This document shows, in pieces, positions 9,038 through 17,537 of a stretch of DNA of 64,000 nt. The notes below the pieces were generated by a model. It was given only the letters and a program-made list of their open reading frames with translations. It was not told the DNA's origin and made no database searches. Position 1 is the first letter of the stretch; every line of letters starts with the position of its first letter. Source of the stretch: Streptomyces varsoviensis (GTDB taxonomy: Bacteria > Actinomycetota > Actinomycetes > Streptomycetales > Streptomycetaceae); NCBI RefSeq assembly GCF_000718635.1, contig NZ_JOBF01000003.1:434001-498000 (forward strand). Direction: 5' to 3'. The position numbers were made by a program, and so were the translations under genes.

Positions 9038-9121
9038 CCTTCAAGACGCTGTGCTCAGCCTTCACAGCGCCGTGCTCAGCCCTCAAGGCTCCGTGCTCAG
9101 CCTTCAAGGCTCCGTGCTCAG
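9038..9121. repeat. Four perfect-length 21-bp tandem repeats
   Basis: Units begin at 9038, 9059, 9080 and 9101, each reading CC(T/C)TCA followed after seven bases by GTGCTCAG. The last copy overlaps the stop codon of the leftward membrane-protein gene. The array fills the gap between that gene and the dehydrogenase. Confidence 0.85.
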
Positions 9122-9729
9122 TCCAGCCCCGCCTCCCTCAGCAGCCGCTCGGCCGCCTCTCCGTCGATGCGGTCCGCCAGGGCGCGCAGTTCCGCCGCGC
9201 CGTCGCGGAGGAAGCCGTGCGCCATGGACCGGCGGGCGCCGGTGTCCAGAAGGTGCCACAGGAGGGGGTTGGCGGCGAGGACCTTGGGGTCCAGTTCGAC
9301 GCGGCGGCCGCCCGCGTCGCGCAGGATCAGCCGGGGCGCCATGCCGTCGGCGGAACGTACGAGGGTGAGCACGTCGGTCCGTACCCGCCGCTCGCGCAGC
9401 AGACCGCGTACGGCCAGCCAGCCGTCGCCCGCGCGCACGCGCGGCGGGAAGAGCACGACGAAGAGCAGCAGCGCGATGCCCGTCCAGCAGCCCGCGCGGG
9501 GCGCGTCGAGGGCGTGGCGGGCGAGGTCGATGAGGAGGAGCAGCGCGCCGAGCGCGACGGAGCAGGAGACGGCGGCGCGCAGGTCGCCGGCCCAGTTCCG
9601 GTCGGTGACGAGGGGGCGGGCCCGTTCGGGGCGCCTCCGGTGCTGGTGCCGGTGCTGATGCTGATGCCGGTACTGATACCGGTGCTGGTGCCGCTGCCGT
9701 GTCGAACCGAGCCCTCGTCGCCGTCCCAT
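9118..9729 (-). CDS. Membrane protein with His-rich N-terminus (possible PH-like domain)
   Basis: This 203-residue protein is not firmly recognised. A basic, His/Gln/Arg/Tyr-rich stretch (HQHRYQYRHQHQHRHQH, about residues 14-30) comes from tandem 6-bp DNA units. Two adjacent transmembrane segments follow (about 54-72 and 80-97), then a soluble C-terminal half beginning VRAGDGWLAVRG with beta-strand character, similar in layout to bacterial PH-domain membrane proteins. The ATG at 9729 has no clear ribosome site. It stands alone, facing the dehydrogenase. Confidence 0.6.
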   Translation of the reverse strand: MGRRRGLGSTRQRHQHRYQYRHQHQHRHQHRRRPERARPLVTDRNWAGDLRAAVSCSVALGALLLLIDLARHALDAPRAGCWTGIALLLFVVLFPPRVRAGDGWLAVRGLLRERRVRTDVLTLVRSADGMAPRLILRDAGGRRVELDPKVLAANPLLWHLLDTGARRSMAHGFLRDGAAELRALADRIDGEAAERLLREAGLD

Positions 9730-9840
9730 GGCGGGACGGTAGGACTGCCGCGCCGCCCCGTACGGCGAACTTGACACATCGCTGACGAGCGGGGCGGGGA
9801 GCTTGACGGGCTTCTGACACGGGTGCGGTGTGCGTCGGCG

Positions 9841-9880
9841 TCCGGCGGCGTCCGGCGGCGTCCGGCGGCGTCCGGCGGTG
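9841..9880. repeat. Four 10-bp direct repeats TCCGGCGGCG
   Basis: Units start at 9841, 9851, 9861 and 9871, in the gene-free gap between the divergent membrane-protein gene and the APC permease. Otherwise I see nothing at 9730-10024 except the ribosome site of the permease. Confidence 0.75.
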
Positions 9881-10024
9881 TTGGCCCGCTTTCACCGGCG
9901 CCCGGCCGCGTCAAGAAGGCGTGAAGATCTCGGTGCGGCGCGCCAAGACCCCGCCAAGGCCCGGCGGCTACCCCGTTGATGGTGCTCACGCTGGTCCTCC
10001 CACTTCACGGAGGTATGCGAAGAG

Positions 10025-11938
10025 ATGTCCACGCTGGCCAAGAAGCTGCAGCGGGCCGCCGGGACCGCCGAGGAGCCCCCGGACGGTGGGCGCGCGGCGG
10101 GAGCGCCGGACGGCGGTGCCGCGGACGGCGGCCCCGCTGACGGCGGCCCCGCGGCGGAGGACCGACATCGGCTGACGGCCACTCAGGGACTGGCGGCGCT
10201 GTCCCTGGACGCGATGGCGTCGGTGGCGTACGGGCCGGAGGCCATCGTCCTCGTACTGGCGGCGGCGGGGGCGCACGGCCTCGGCTTCACGCTGCCCGTG
10301 ACGCTGGCGATAGCCACCCTGCTCGCGGTGCTGGTCGCCTCGTACCGGCAGGTCATCGCGGCCTTTCCGGACGGCGGCGGCTCGTACGCGGTCGCCAAGC
10401 GCCACTTGGGCCGCCGGACCAGCCTGGTCACGGCGGCCTCCCTGGTCCTGGACTACGTACTGAACGTGGCCGTGTCGACGACGGCCGGCGTCGCGGCCCT
10501 GACCTCGGCCTTCCCGGCGCTGTACGGGGACCGGGTGTGGCTCTGCCTGGGGGTGCTCGCCCTGGTCACGGGCGTCAACCTGCGCGGGATCGTGGACTCG
10601 GCGAAGGCGTTCATCGTGCCGACGGCCGTCTTCGTCGGCTCGATCCTGACGATCGTGGCGGTGGGGCTGTTCCGCTCCTCTCCGGTGAGTACGGCCGCGT
10701 CGGCGGGGCACGCGTCGGTGCTCGGCGACAGCGCGACGGGGGTGGGCGCGCTGCTGTTGCTGAAAGCTTTCGCCTCCGGCTGCTCGGCGCTGACGGGCGT
10801 CGAGGCCGTCGCCAACGCGGTTCCCAGCTTCCGCGCCCCGGCCGCGAAGCGCGCGCAGCGCACGGAGATCGCCCTCGGGGCGCTGCTCGGCATCATGCTG
10901 ATCGGCCTCTCGGTCCTCATCGGCCGCTTCCACCTCCAGCCGGCGGAGGGCGTGACGGTACTGGCACAACTGGCGGACGCGTCGCTGGGCCACAACTGGG
11001 CGTTCTACGTGGTGCAGTTCGCGACGATGATCCTGCTCGCCCTCGCCGCGAACACCTCCTTCGGGGGCCTCCCCGTCCTCATGGGCCTGCTCGCCCGCGA
11101 CAACTACCTCCCCCACGTCTTCGGCCTCAAGGCCGACCGCCAGGTCCACCGGCACGGCGTCCTGGCCCTGGCCACGGTCTCCGCCGCCCTCCTGGTCTTC
11201 TCCGGCGGCGACACCAACACGCTGGTGCCGCTCTTCGCGATCGGCGTGTTCGTCGGCTTCACCATCTGCCAGGTGGGCATGGTCCGCCACTGGCGACAGG
11301 AACGTTCCGCCGGCTGGCGCGCCAAGGCGCTCCTGAACGGCCTCGGCGCGCTCCTCACCGGCGTCTCGGCGGTCGTGGTGACCGCCACCAAGTTCACGGA
11401 CGGCGCCTGGCTGATCGTCCTCATGCTGCCGGTACTGGTCCTGGCCTTCGAAACCGTCCACCGCGCATACACCCGCATCGGCGAACGCCTCGGCCTCGGC
11501 CGGGTCCCGGAGCCCCCGCACCGCTGCCACTCGGTCGTGATCGTCCCGGTCTCCCACCTCTCCCGCCTCACCAGCGAGGCCCTGACGGCCGCTGTGTCGC
11601 TGGGTGACGAAGTACGCGCGGTAACGGTCACCCAACCCGACGCGGACGGCCGCCGAGCAGCCGAGTCCCTACGCCGCGACTGGGAACTATGGCAACCGGG
11701 GGTGGATCTGATCGAACTCCCGGCCCCTACCCGGGCCCTGGGCCGCCCCATAGTCGACTACGTCCAAACCATGACCGACCGCCATCCTTCCAACCGCGTC
11801 ACGGTACTCATCCCAGAGGTCGAGCCCGCGCACGTCTGGCAGCGACTGCTCCAGAACCAGCGGGGCGCGGTAATGGCACATGCGGTACGGCGGGACACGG
11901 ATGCCGTGATTTGCCGGTTGCGGTTTCGGTTGGGGTGA
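10025..11938 (+). CDS. APC-family amino-acid permease
   Basis: This 637-residue transporter has a 40-residue Ala/Gly/Asp-rich leader, then about twelve membrane helices beginning LSLDAMASVAYGPEAI, the APC first-helix signature, with conserved DGGGSYAV in the first loop. A soluble C-terminal domain of about 150 residues (from RCHSVVIVPVSHLSR) resembles the universal-stress-like tail of this APC subgroup. It probably imports amino acids or polyamines by cation symport. The ATG follows GGAGG. CRISPR array A begins at the base after its stop codon. Confidence 0.88.
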   Translation: MSTLAKKLQRAAGTAEEPPDGGRAAGAPDGGAADGGPADGGPAAEDRHRLTATQGLAALSLDAMASVAYGPEAIVLVLAAAGAHGLGFTLPVTLAIATLLAVLVASYRQVIAAFPDGGGSYAVAKRHLGRRTSLVTAASLVLDYVLNVAVSTTAGVAALTSAFPALYGDRVWLCLGVLALVTGVNLRGIVDSAKAFIVPTAVFVGSILTIVAVGLFRSSPVSTAASAGHASVLGDSATGVGALLLLKAFASGCSALTGVEAVANAVPSFRAPAAKRAQRTEIALGALLGIMLIGLSVLIGRFHLQPAEGVTVLAQLADASLGHNWAFYVVQFATMILLALAANTSFGGLPVLMGLLARDNYLPHVFGLKADRQVHRHGVLALATVSAALLVFSGGDTNTLVPLFAIGVFVGFTICQVGMVRHWRQERSAGWRAKALLNGLGALLTGVSAVVVTATKFTDGAWLIVLMLPVLVLAFETVHRAYTRIGERLGLGRVPEPPHRCHSVVIVPVSHLSRLTSEALTAAVSLGDEVRAVTVTQPDADGRRAAESLRRDWELWQPGVDLIELPAPTRALGRPIVDYVQTMTDRHPSNRVTVLIPEVEPAHVWQRLLQNQRGAVMAHAVRRDTDAVICRLRFRLG

Positions 11939-12638
11939 GGGGGGAGCCCCGCGGGCGCGGGGACCACACCCGGACCGTCACGGTCTTGCCGTGCATCGCG
12001 GGACCACCCCCGCGCACGCAGGGACCACCATTCGGCCGGGTCGCGGTCGGCCTTGGACTGGGGACCACCCCCGCGTGCGCGGGGACCACAATGAGCTCGG
12101 CTCTTTCTATCACTGGCTCCGGGGGCCACCCCCGCTTGCGCGGGGACCACGTGCGGGCGCTCATCTGCGGGTTCGGCCGTTTGGGACCACCTCCGCGTGC
12201 GCGGGGACCACTCGTACGCCGAGGCTCCCCGGACCGCGACGTAGGGGCCACCCCCGCTTGCGCGGGGACCACCAGTGGCGCATGGCGTTCGCGCGGAAGC
12301 TTCCGGGACCACCCCCGCGTGCGCGGGGACCACGTGCTGTCGGCGCTGAAATACAACGTTGGCACGGGACCACCCCCGCGTGCGCGGGGACCACCGGCTG
12401 GCAGGCTCGTACGTTCCACCACAGCCGGGACCACCCCCGCGTGCGCGGGGACCACCGGAGCGCGACCTACGGGCGGGGGAACCCCACGGGACCACCCCCG
12501 CGTGCGCGGGGACCACACGCCGGAGGAGGTGAGCGCGCGCCACGCCCTGGGACCACCCCCGCGTGCGCGGGGACCACGGGATTGGCTGTCCCCCACTGCG
12601 CTATCTGCGGGGACCACCCCCGCGGGCGCGGGGACCAC
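11939..12638 (-). CRISPR. CRISPR array A: 12 repeats of 29 nt, 11 spacers of 32 nt (type I-E-like)
   Basis: Repeats start every 61 bases: 11939, 12000, 12061, 12122, 12183, 12244, 12305, 12366, 12427, 12488, 12549 and 12610. On the plus strand the consensus begins GGGACCACCCCCGCG and ends TGCGCGGGGACCAC. Read leftward it begins GTGGTCCCCGCG, as type I-E actinobacterial repeats do, and can form a hairpin. Copies 4 and 6 share GGGGCCAC...GCTTGCG; copy 1 is degenerate, marking the old end at the left; copy 12, beside the leader, has GCGGGCGCG instead of GCGTGCGCG. The leader lies right, so transcription is leftward. No cas gene is near. Confidence 0.97.
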
Positions 12639-12725
12639 AGGGCGTGACCTGGTGCTTCAGGTTCGTGGATCTGGGTTTTTACTCACTTGTGCAGACTCCG
12701 GCATATTGCACAAAACTCCCCATGA
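12639..12725 (-). promoter_or_regulatory. CRISPR leader A
   Basis: This flank is shared with array B almost throughout: TTCAGGT, then GGGTTTTTACTCACT, then GACTCCGGCATA and CACAAAACTC. It is more AT-rich than its surroundings and adjoins the intact end of the array, as a leader with promoter and integration signals should. Confidence 0.8.
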
Positions 12726-13329
12726 CCGATGACACACCACTGGAACAACGCGGAAAGCCCGACCAAAAGTGCCCGCAACCTCACCCCGCCCCGGAGCCAG
12801 CGCGCATCATGAGCACCGGCCAGCCGGCACGAGCCCGGACGCCGTTGAAGGCCAGCCGGTCTCGCGAGCGGCATGGAGACCGCTCACGAAGCCAGCCGGT
12901 ATGCCGAGCGGGAACCGCGGCGCCTCGTACGTCGCGGCCCGCTCGGTACCGTACGCCGAACAACGCCACACCCCGGCGTTACTGGCCCACGGCCCCGCGT
13001 GCCCACATGGCAGGCCCGTGCGACCAGTTGCCGTGTGCGCGTCCGGTCAGGGTCGTTGCGATGCCACGTACCCCGCAGGGGAACTGTGGACCGTGCGATG
13101 CACGCGGCGGCGGAAACGGCGGCCTGAGCCCCACCGGGAGCAGCGACCCGCCCCACATCTCGCCGAAAGGCCCAGGCGGCGGGGTGCCGCCCTCCGTCCT
13201 CCCGCCGGAGCGGAGCAGAGCAGCCACCAACGAAGAGACGCAAGCTTCACCAGGAACGGACGGCAGCGGTCAGCGACAGCACGTCGACAAACGACGCCAC
13301 CGTCCTCCCCCCGAACGCGCACACCCGGC
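12726..13329. other. Gene-free, decayed flank of array A (related to the flank of array B)
   Basis: No convincing gene is present. Short stretches match the flank of array B (16281-16875): the region encoding ...HRNDPD... on the minus strand corresponds to HRKDPDWPHVCDNCSHRPAM in copy B, suggesting a lost small Cys-containing gene. The segment before the DUF7848-like gene is also related in both copies. Confidence 0.5.
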
Positions 13330-13653
13330 TCACCCCTCCTCATCCCGCCCCAAGCCCCTGGCAGGCAGCGCCGGCCCGGCGCGCAGCGAACCTGCCTCGC
13401 CCATGACCAGACGCCCACGAAGCTCATCCGGCGGTTCGAGGAGCGCGTAGTCGGTGACCGTACGGCGGTAGTCCCGGTGGCCGGTGGCCTGGGTGTGGCG
13501 GCGCATCCACTCCTCGACCCAGTCAGGGCCCCCGGAACGGATCATCTCGCCGCAGTCCGCATCCTCACCCGTAACGCAGTCGGCGCGATACTCGGGGTAC
13601 GCCGCCGGGTCCTGCACGATCGTCCACGGCACGTACCGGTAGATACGGCTCAA
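13330..13653 (-). CDS. DUF7848-like small protein, copy A
   Basis: This 107-residue protein begins MSRIYRYVPWTIVQDP and has the pattern ADCVTGEDADCGEMI, then VEEWMRRHTQATGHRDYRR, which I recognise as the small DUF7848 type found beside XRE regulators in Streptomyces. Its function is unknown; two Cys in the TGED loop could bind metal. I chose the TTG at 13653 because GAGGAG stands nine bases upstream and because the related copy B starts at the same TTG. The frame is open further upstream, but without a start signal. It is downstream of and co-oriented with XRE-A. Confidence 0.65.
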   Translation of the reverse strand: MSRIYRYVPWTIVQDPAAYPEYRADCVTGEDADCGEMIRSGGPDWVEEWMRRHTQATGHRDYRRTVTDYALLEPPDELRGRLVMGEAGSLRAGPALPARGLGRDEEG

Positions 13654-13978
13654 CGCTGACGTCTCCTCGTGATCGATCCGCCCCAAGAGGAGTGGAGATT
13701 CCCGCAATCCGGGCGCCGAGCCCGGCCGCTTGTGAACGATGAGCGTCCCGTCGACGCCCCCTTCAGCCATGAGCTGGGACAGCGCTGCCCGCGCCGCGCT
13801 CCTCACGAGGCCGACTTCCGTGTGTGCTCGGCGAGCCCGTACGGCATCGGAGCCGACTCCGAGACAAGCCGCCAAGAGCCTCCGGCTGTACGGGGCCCCG
13901 TCCGGCCACTCAACCGTATGAGCGCTCCGGTGGCCCTACTGACGTGTCGGGCGGCCACACTCGACTGGGTCTCCGGCT
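13654..13978. other. Gap between XRE-A and the DUF7848-like gene
   Basis: The minus strand is open here and encodes a stretch with AALSQLMAEGGVDGT that has a counterpart in copy B (AELSRHMAERGVDGV, near 17270-17320). Conservation in both copies suggests an ancestral coding sequence, perhaps a small gene lost since, but I cannot identify it. Confidence 0.4.
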
Positions 13979-15262
13979 TCATGCGGGGAGCATCCCGTCA
14001 CGGCGAGCGCAGCTCCAGGGGCACAACGCCCCAGTTTTTCCAACGCTTTCGTCAACGCCCAGGAACGCCGCCAGTGCCCGTAGCCCCGCCGGGCGGGCAG
14101 CGCCGTCCCACAGGTCAGAGACGATCGACACGGCCAGCGTGTGATGCCGCATCCACGTCGGAGCCTGCCGTTTGAGCGATTCCAGGGCCTTCACCGCGCC
14201 TTCGGCATCCCCGACATCCGTGTGCGCCCGCGCCACGTCCAGGAGCAGCCACGTACGCCACGAAGGGGGCGTGTCCTTGGACAGACGCATCCCTTTGGCC
14301 AAGGTCAACGCTTCCTCGGGGCGTTCGTGCTGGACCGCCAGCCGTACTCGCTCGACGCGGACGGACGAGGTGCTGAAGATGCTCAACAGCTTGCCGTTCG
14401 CGGGCTTCGGCAGCCGCGCCAGCCGCTTGGCGGCCGTCTCGGCGGTACGCATCAGTTCGTCGGCGCGGCCGTAGTCACCACCTCTGGCGTGGCTGGTCGC
14501 GGCGGACATCAGCAACCCGCCCCATACGCGCGTACCTTCGACCTCGCCCGTACGGCCGTACTCGACGGTGTCGGCGGCGTGGACGGCGAGGGCCTTCGCG
14601 TCGTCGAGCCGGTTCTGCCGCTGGTAGGCCCACGCCACGGAGTTGGAGATCATCGGGGCGAGGAGCGGGGCCGACGAGGCGTCGGCGGCGGCCATGGCGC
14701 GCTCCAGTGAGGACAGCGCCAGGTCGGTCTTGCCCATGCGGATGGCCAGGTGCCCGCCGAGTTGCAGGGCCTTGCCCAGGGCCGCCTGGCCCGCAGCGCG
14801 TTCGTCGGGGCTGCCGACGGAGGCCACGAACCGCGCGTCCGCGATGATGCCGGGGAGAAGTTCCATCAGCGGGCCGAACTTCGCGTCGTGGTACAGCGTC
14901 CAGCCGTCGGTGATCCGGGCTCGCAAGAGCGGCGGGGTCAGCCTCTCGGGGCAAACGGGTTCCGCCGGCGGGGCGAACAGCGGAGGCATGATGGCACGGC
15001 GCACGGCCACCATCTGCGGGGAGTCCGCTTCCCCTGTGGACGGCGCGCCGGGCGGGTCGCCGATAAGGCTGGTCAACTCCACGCCCAAGCCGTGCGCGAG
15101 CGCGTGCAGGGTTGGCAGGGAGACGGACCCTCGACGCTGCTGCTCCAGCTTGCGGATCACATCGACCGACACGTCTGAGGCTTCCGCCAGCCCTTCCTGC
15201 GTGAGGCCCGCCAGCCGACGCAACCGCCGGACCCTGGCGCCCAAGTGCTGTCCACTCACCAT
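13979..15262 (-). CDS. XRE-family helix-turn-helix regulator with TPR-like C-terminus (XRE-A)
   Basis: This 427-residue protein has an N-terminal XRE DNA-binding domain (RRLRRLAGLTQEGLAEASDVSVDVIRKLE, about residues 10-40) followed by some 330 residues of helical TPR-like repeats with Ala-rich pairs (LALSSLERAMAAAD, DDAKALAVHAADTVE, EEALTLAKGM). Such proteins are abundant in Streptomyces, often beside DUF397 or DUF7848 genes, and are thought to sense a signal through the TPR part. It is intact, unlike the related gene at 17538. The ATG at 15262 is the only good start. The DUF7848-like gene lies downstream. Confidence 0.88.
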   Translation of the reverse strand: MVSGQHLGARVRRLRRLAGLTQEGLAEASDVSVDVIRKLEQQRRGSVSLPTLHALAHGLGVELTSLIGDPPGAPSTGEADSPQMVAVRRAIMPPLFAPPAEPVCPERLTPPLLRARITDGWTLYHDAKFGPLMELLPGIIADARFVASVGSPDERAAGQAALGKALQLGGHLAIRMGKTDLALSSLERAMAAADASSAPLLAPMISNSVAWAYQRQNRLDDAKALAVHAADTVEYGRTGEVEGTRVWGGLLMSAATSHARGGDYGRADELMRTAETAAKRLARLPKPANGKLLSIFSTSSVRVERVRLAVQHERPEEALTLAKGMRLSKDTPPSWRTWLLLDVARAHTDVGDAEGAVKALESLKRQAPTWMRHHTLAVSIVSDLWDGAARPAGLRALAAFLGVDESVGKTGALCPWSCARRDGMLPA

Positions 15263-15555
15263 GCCACGAACGCTACGCCGGGGCCTCCGGCGGTTGGTGC
15301 TCCGTCACCGGCTCCCCGGCACCCGGCGCCGGGCGGCGGAAGCATCGCCGCATGCCGACTCGCGCCGGTACGTGCGCAGGGCGCGGCTTCGAAAGCAGCG
15401 ACCTGAGACCCCCTCCGCGCCCGGGCCACCAACCACCCTCGGCGTGAATGCGGCCTCCCGCAGACGGCCGTGGGCGGGAACTGACCACCGGTCGGCGATT
15501 CCATCGCGGGGCCCCAGTTCGGAGCATCCCCGCGTGCGCTTGGGACCGCTTCGGC
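15263..15555. other. Gap between XRE-A and array B
   Basis: I see no gene here. It should hold the promoter of XRE-A near its right-hand neighbour and the decayed trailing end of array B. Confidence 0.5.
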
Positions 15556-16193
15556 GATCCGGGCGCCCGGCGTGCGGGGACCACAAGAGGGCCCAACGGA
15601 TGTCTCCGACGATGCCGGGACCACCCCCGCGGGCGCGGGGACCACACACCGGCGATATGCCACCCCACGCTGATGGAGGGACCACCCCGCGGGCACGGGG
15701 ACCACCACGGCCAGGCGCCCGAAGGCACGGCGCTGGCGGGACCACCTTCGCAGGCGCGGAGACCACAGGATATGGACCTTCCACTGGCGGCTGAGGCGGG
15801 GACCACCCCCGCGGGCGCGGGGAGCACACTGAGCCGGAAGGACCCCTGTGGCCTTCGACGGGACCACCCCTGCGGGCGCGGGGAGCACGGGGTGCGGCGT
15901 CTTCCGGACTTCTACGAGGTGGGACCACCCCCGCGGGCGCGGGGAGCACACCGGCCCCACGGTCCACCGGATGGTGGACCCGGGACCACCCCCGCGGGCG
16001 CGGGGAGCACGCCGCGAAGATCGAGGGCGACATCATGGACCAGGGACCACCCCCGCGGGCGCGGGGAGCACCCGCTCGCTGACATTCTGTCGGCGAGGCT
16101 TCAGGGACCACCCCCGCGGGCGCGGGGAGCACCAGCGGCCCATCTGCTCCGGGCTCGCCGCCAGGGGACCACCCCCGCGGGCACGGGGAGCAC
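15556..16193 (-). CRISPR. CRISPR array B: 11 repeats, 10 spacers of 32 nt (type I-E-like)
   Basis: Repeats start at 15556 (degenerate), 15617, 15678 (28 nt, one C lost), 15738, 15799, 15860, 15921, 15982, 16043, 16104 and 16165. The consensus begins GGGACCACCCCCGCGG. Repeats 1-4 end in the GACCAC form seen in arrays A and C; repeats 5-11, next to the leader, all end GGGGAGCAC. The C/G change is thus fixed in every later-acquired unit, consistent with growth from the right-hand leader. Transcription is leftward. No cas gene is near. Confidence 0.97.
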
Positions 16194-16280
16194 AGGGCGG
16201 GACCTGCTGTTTCAGGTCGGCCGGTCTGGGTTTTTACTCACTGGTGCTGACTCCGGCATACGGCACAAAACTCTCCATGG
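16194..16280 (-). promoter_or_regulatory. CRISPR leader B
   Basis: It is closely related to leader A: TTTCAGGT, GGGTTTTTACTCACT, GACTCCGGCATA and CACAAAACTC at the same spacing from the last repeat. Confidence 0.8.
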
Positions 16281-16875
16281 TCGATGACGTATCGCTGGGA
16301 CAACGCGAGCAGTCCGGCCAAAGTGCCCGCGACCTCGTCGCGGAGCCAGCGGGGCTCACGGGCAACGGGCAGTCGGCACCGCCCCGGATGTCGCGGAAGT
16401 GCTGTTCTCGGCCGGCGGATCGCGCGCTGGTCTCTAATGCGGCATTGAGGCCGCGCACGAAGTCGGCGTGCCGAGTGGGAACGGCAACGCCTCGTACGTC
16501 GCGGCCCGCGCGGTAGCGCATCTCGGCGTCGCTGGTTCACGGGTCTGCGTGCCTACATCGCAGGACGGTGCGAGCAGTTGTCGCATACGTGCGGCCAGTC
16601 AGGGTCCTTGCGGTGACGCCCACCCCGCCAGGAGACTGCGGACCGCGGCAGCCGGACCGGCGGGCCTGAGGCCCGCTGCAAGCAGCGCCCCGCCCCGCGT
16701 CTCGCGCAAAGGCCCGAGCCGGGCGCTGCCCTCCGTCCTTCCGCAAGAGCGGAGCAGCCGCCGGCCAATAGGCAGACTCCTCGACAGCTTCGTCAGGGGC
16801 GAATGGCGGCACCCAGTACCAGCACCAACACGCCGACAAACGACGCCACCGTCACGGCGTACGCGCACACCCGAC
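16281..16875. other. Gene-free, decayed flank of array B
   Basis: It is related to 12726-13329. On the minus strand a stretch ends HRKDPDWPHVCDNCSHRPAM followed by a stop, which looks like the end of a small Cys-containing protein, but the upstream part is low-complexity and I cannot call a gene. Confidence 0.45.
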
Positions 16876-17202
16876 TCACCCGTCACCCCACCCCAAGCCC
16901 CCGTAAGGCAGTGCCGACCCGGCGCGCAGCGACCCTGCCTCGTCGATGGCCATCCGTCCACGAAGCTCATCTGGCGGTTCGAGGAGCGCGTAGTCGGTGA
17001 CCGTACGGCGGTAAGCCCTGTGCCCGGTGGCCTGGGTGTGGCGACGCATCCACTCCTCGACCCAATCAGGGCCCCCGGAACGGATCATCTCGCCGCAGCC
17101 TCCGCCCCCGTCCTCGCCAGTAATGCAGTCGGCGCGGTATTCGGGGCACGTCGCCGGGTCCCGCTCGATAGCCCCCGGTACCTACTGGTAGATACCGCTC
17201 AA
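16876..17202 (-). pseudogene. DUF7848-like gene, copy B, with early nonsense codon
   Basis: It is related to copy A over its full length (ADCITGEDGGGGCGEMI, VEEWMRRHTQATGHRAYRR, VTDYALLEPPDELRGR). From the equivalent TTG at 17202 the sixth codon after the start is TAG, where copy A has Tyr, and the GAGGAG ribosome site has drifted. Two extra glycines lie in the TGED loop. The rest of the frame is open, so decay is recent, or a remote internal start is used. Confidence 0.75.
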
Positions 17203-17537
17203 CACTGTCGCCGCCTCGTGGTCGAATCGCCCCAAGAGGCGAGGGGGCGCCCACAGCCCGGACGCCGATACCGGCGACGAACACCCCGTCGACGCCCCGC
17301 TCGGCCATGTGTCGGGACAACTCCGCCCGCCCCATACCCTTCATGCGTTCAGCCAACGCCGTTCATGCCTGGTGCTCGCGCCCTCAGAGGCAGGCGGTGG
17401 CCTCCACCTCAGTGGCGGCCTCGGCGCCGCCCCGTTTCGCATCGACCCGTACATGCGCCAGCCAACGCGCCCCAACCAAGATCAGTTGACACAAAAGCAA
17501 CAAAGTTCCTTTCTCAGCAAAGGCAGTTGGGGGAACA
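17203..17537. other. Gap between copy B and XRE-B
   Basis: The minus strand carries the AELSRHMAERGVDGV remnant. The right end should hold the XRE-B promoter: TTGACA at 17486-17491 and a short inverted repeat CCTTT-N6-AAAGG at 17508-17523, just before the start. No -10 box at ideal spacing is obvious. Confidence 0.4.

Noticed and set aside
11991..12647. Coding frames across CRISPR array A encoding repeated PRARGP-type peptides
   Set aside because: They are translations of the repeat-spacer structure in several frames and both strands; the same happens in arrays B and C.
13876..13978. A cas2- or cas1-like remnant near array A
   Set aside because: No residue pattern of Cas1, Cas2 or other Cas proteins was found in any frame of the flanks.
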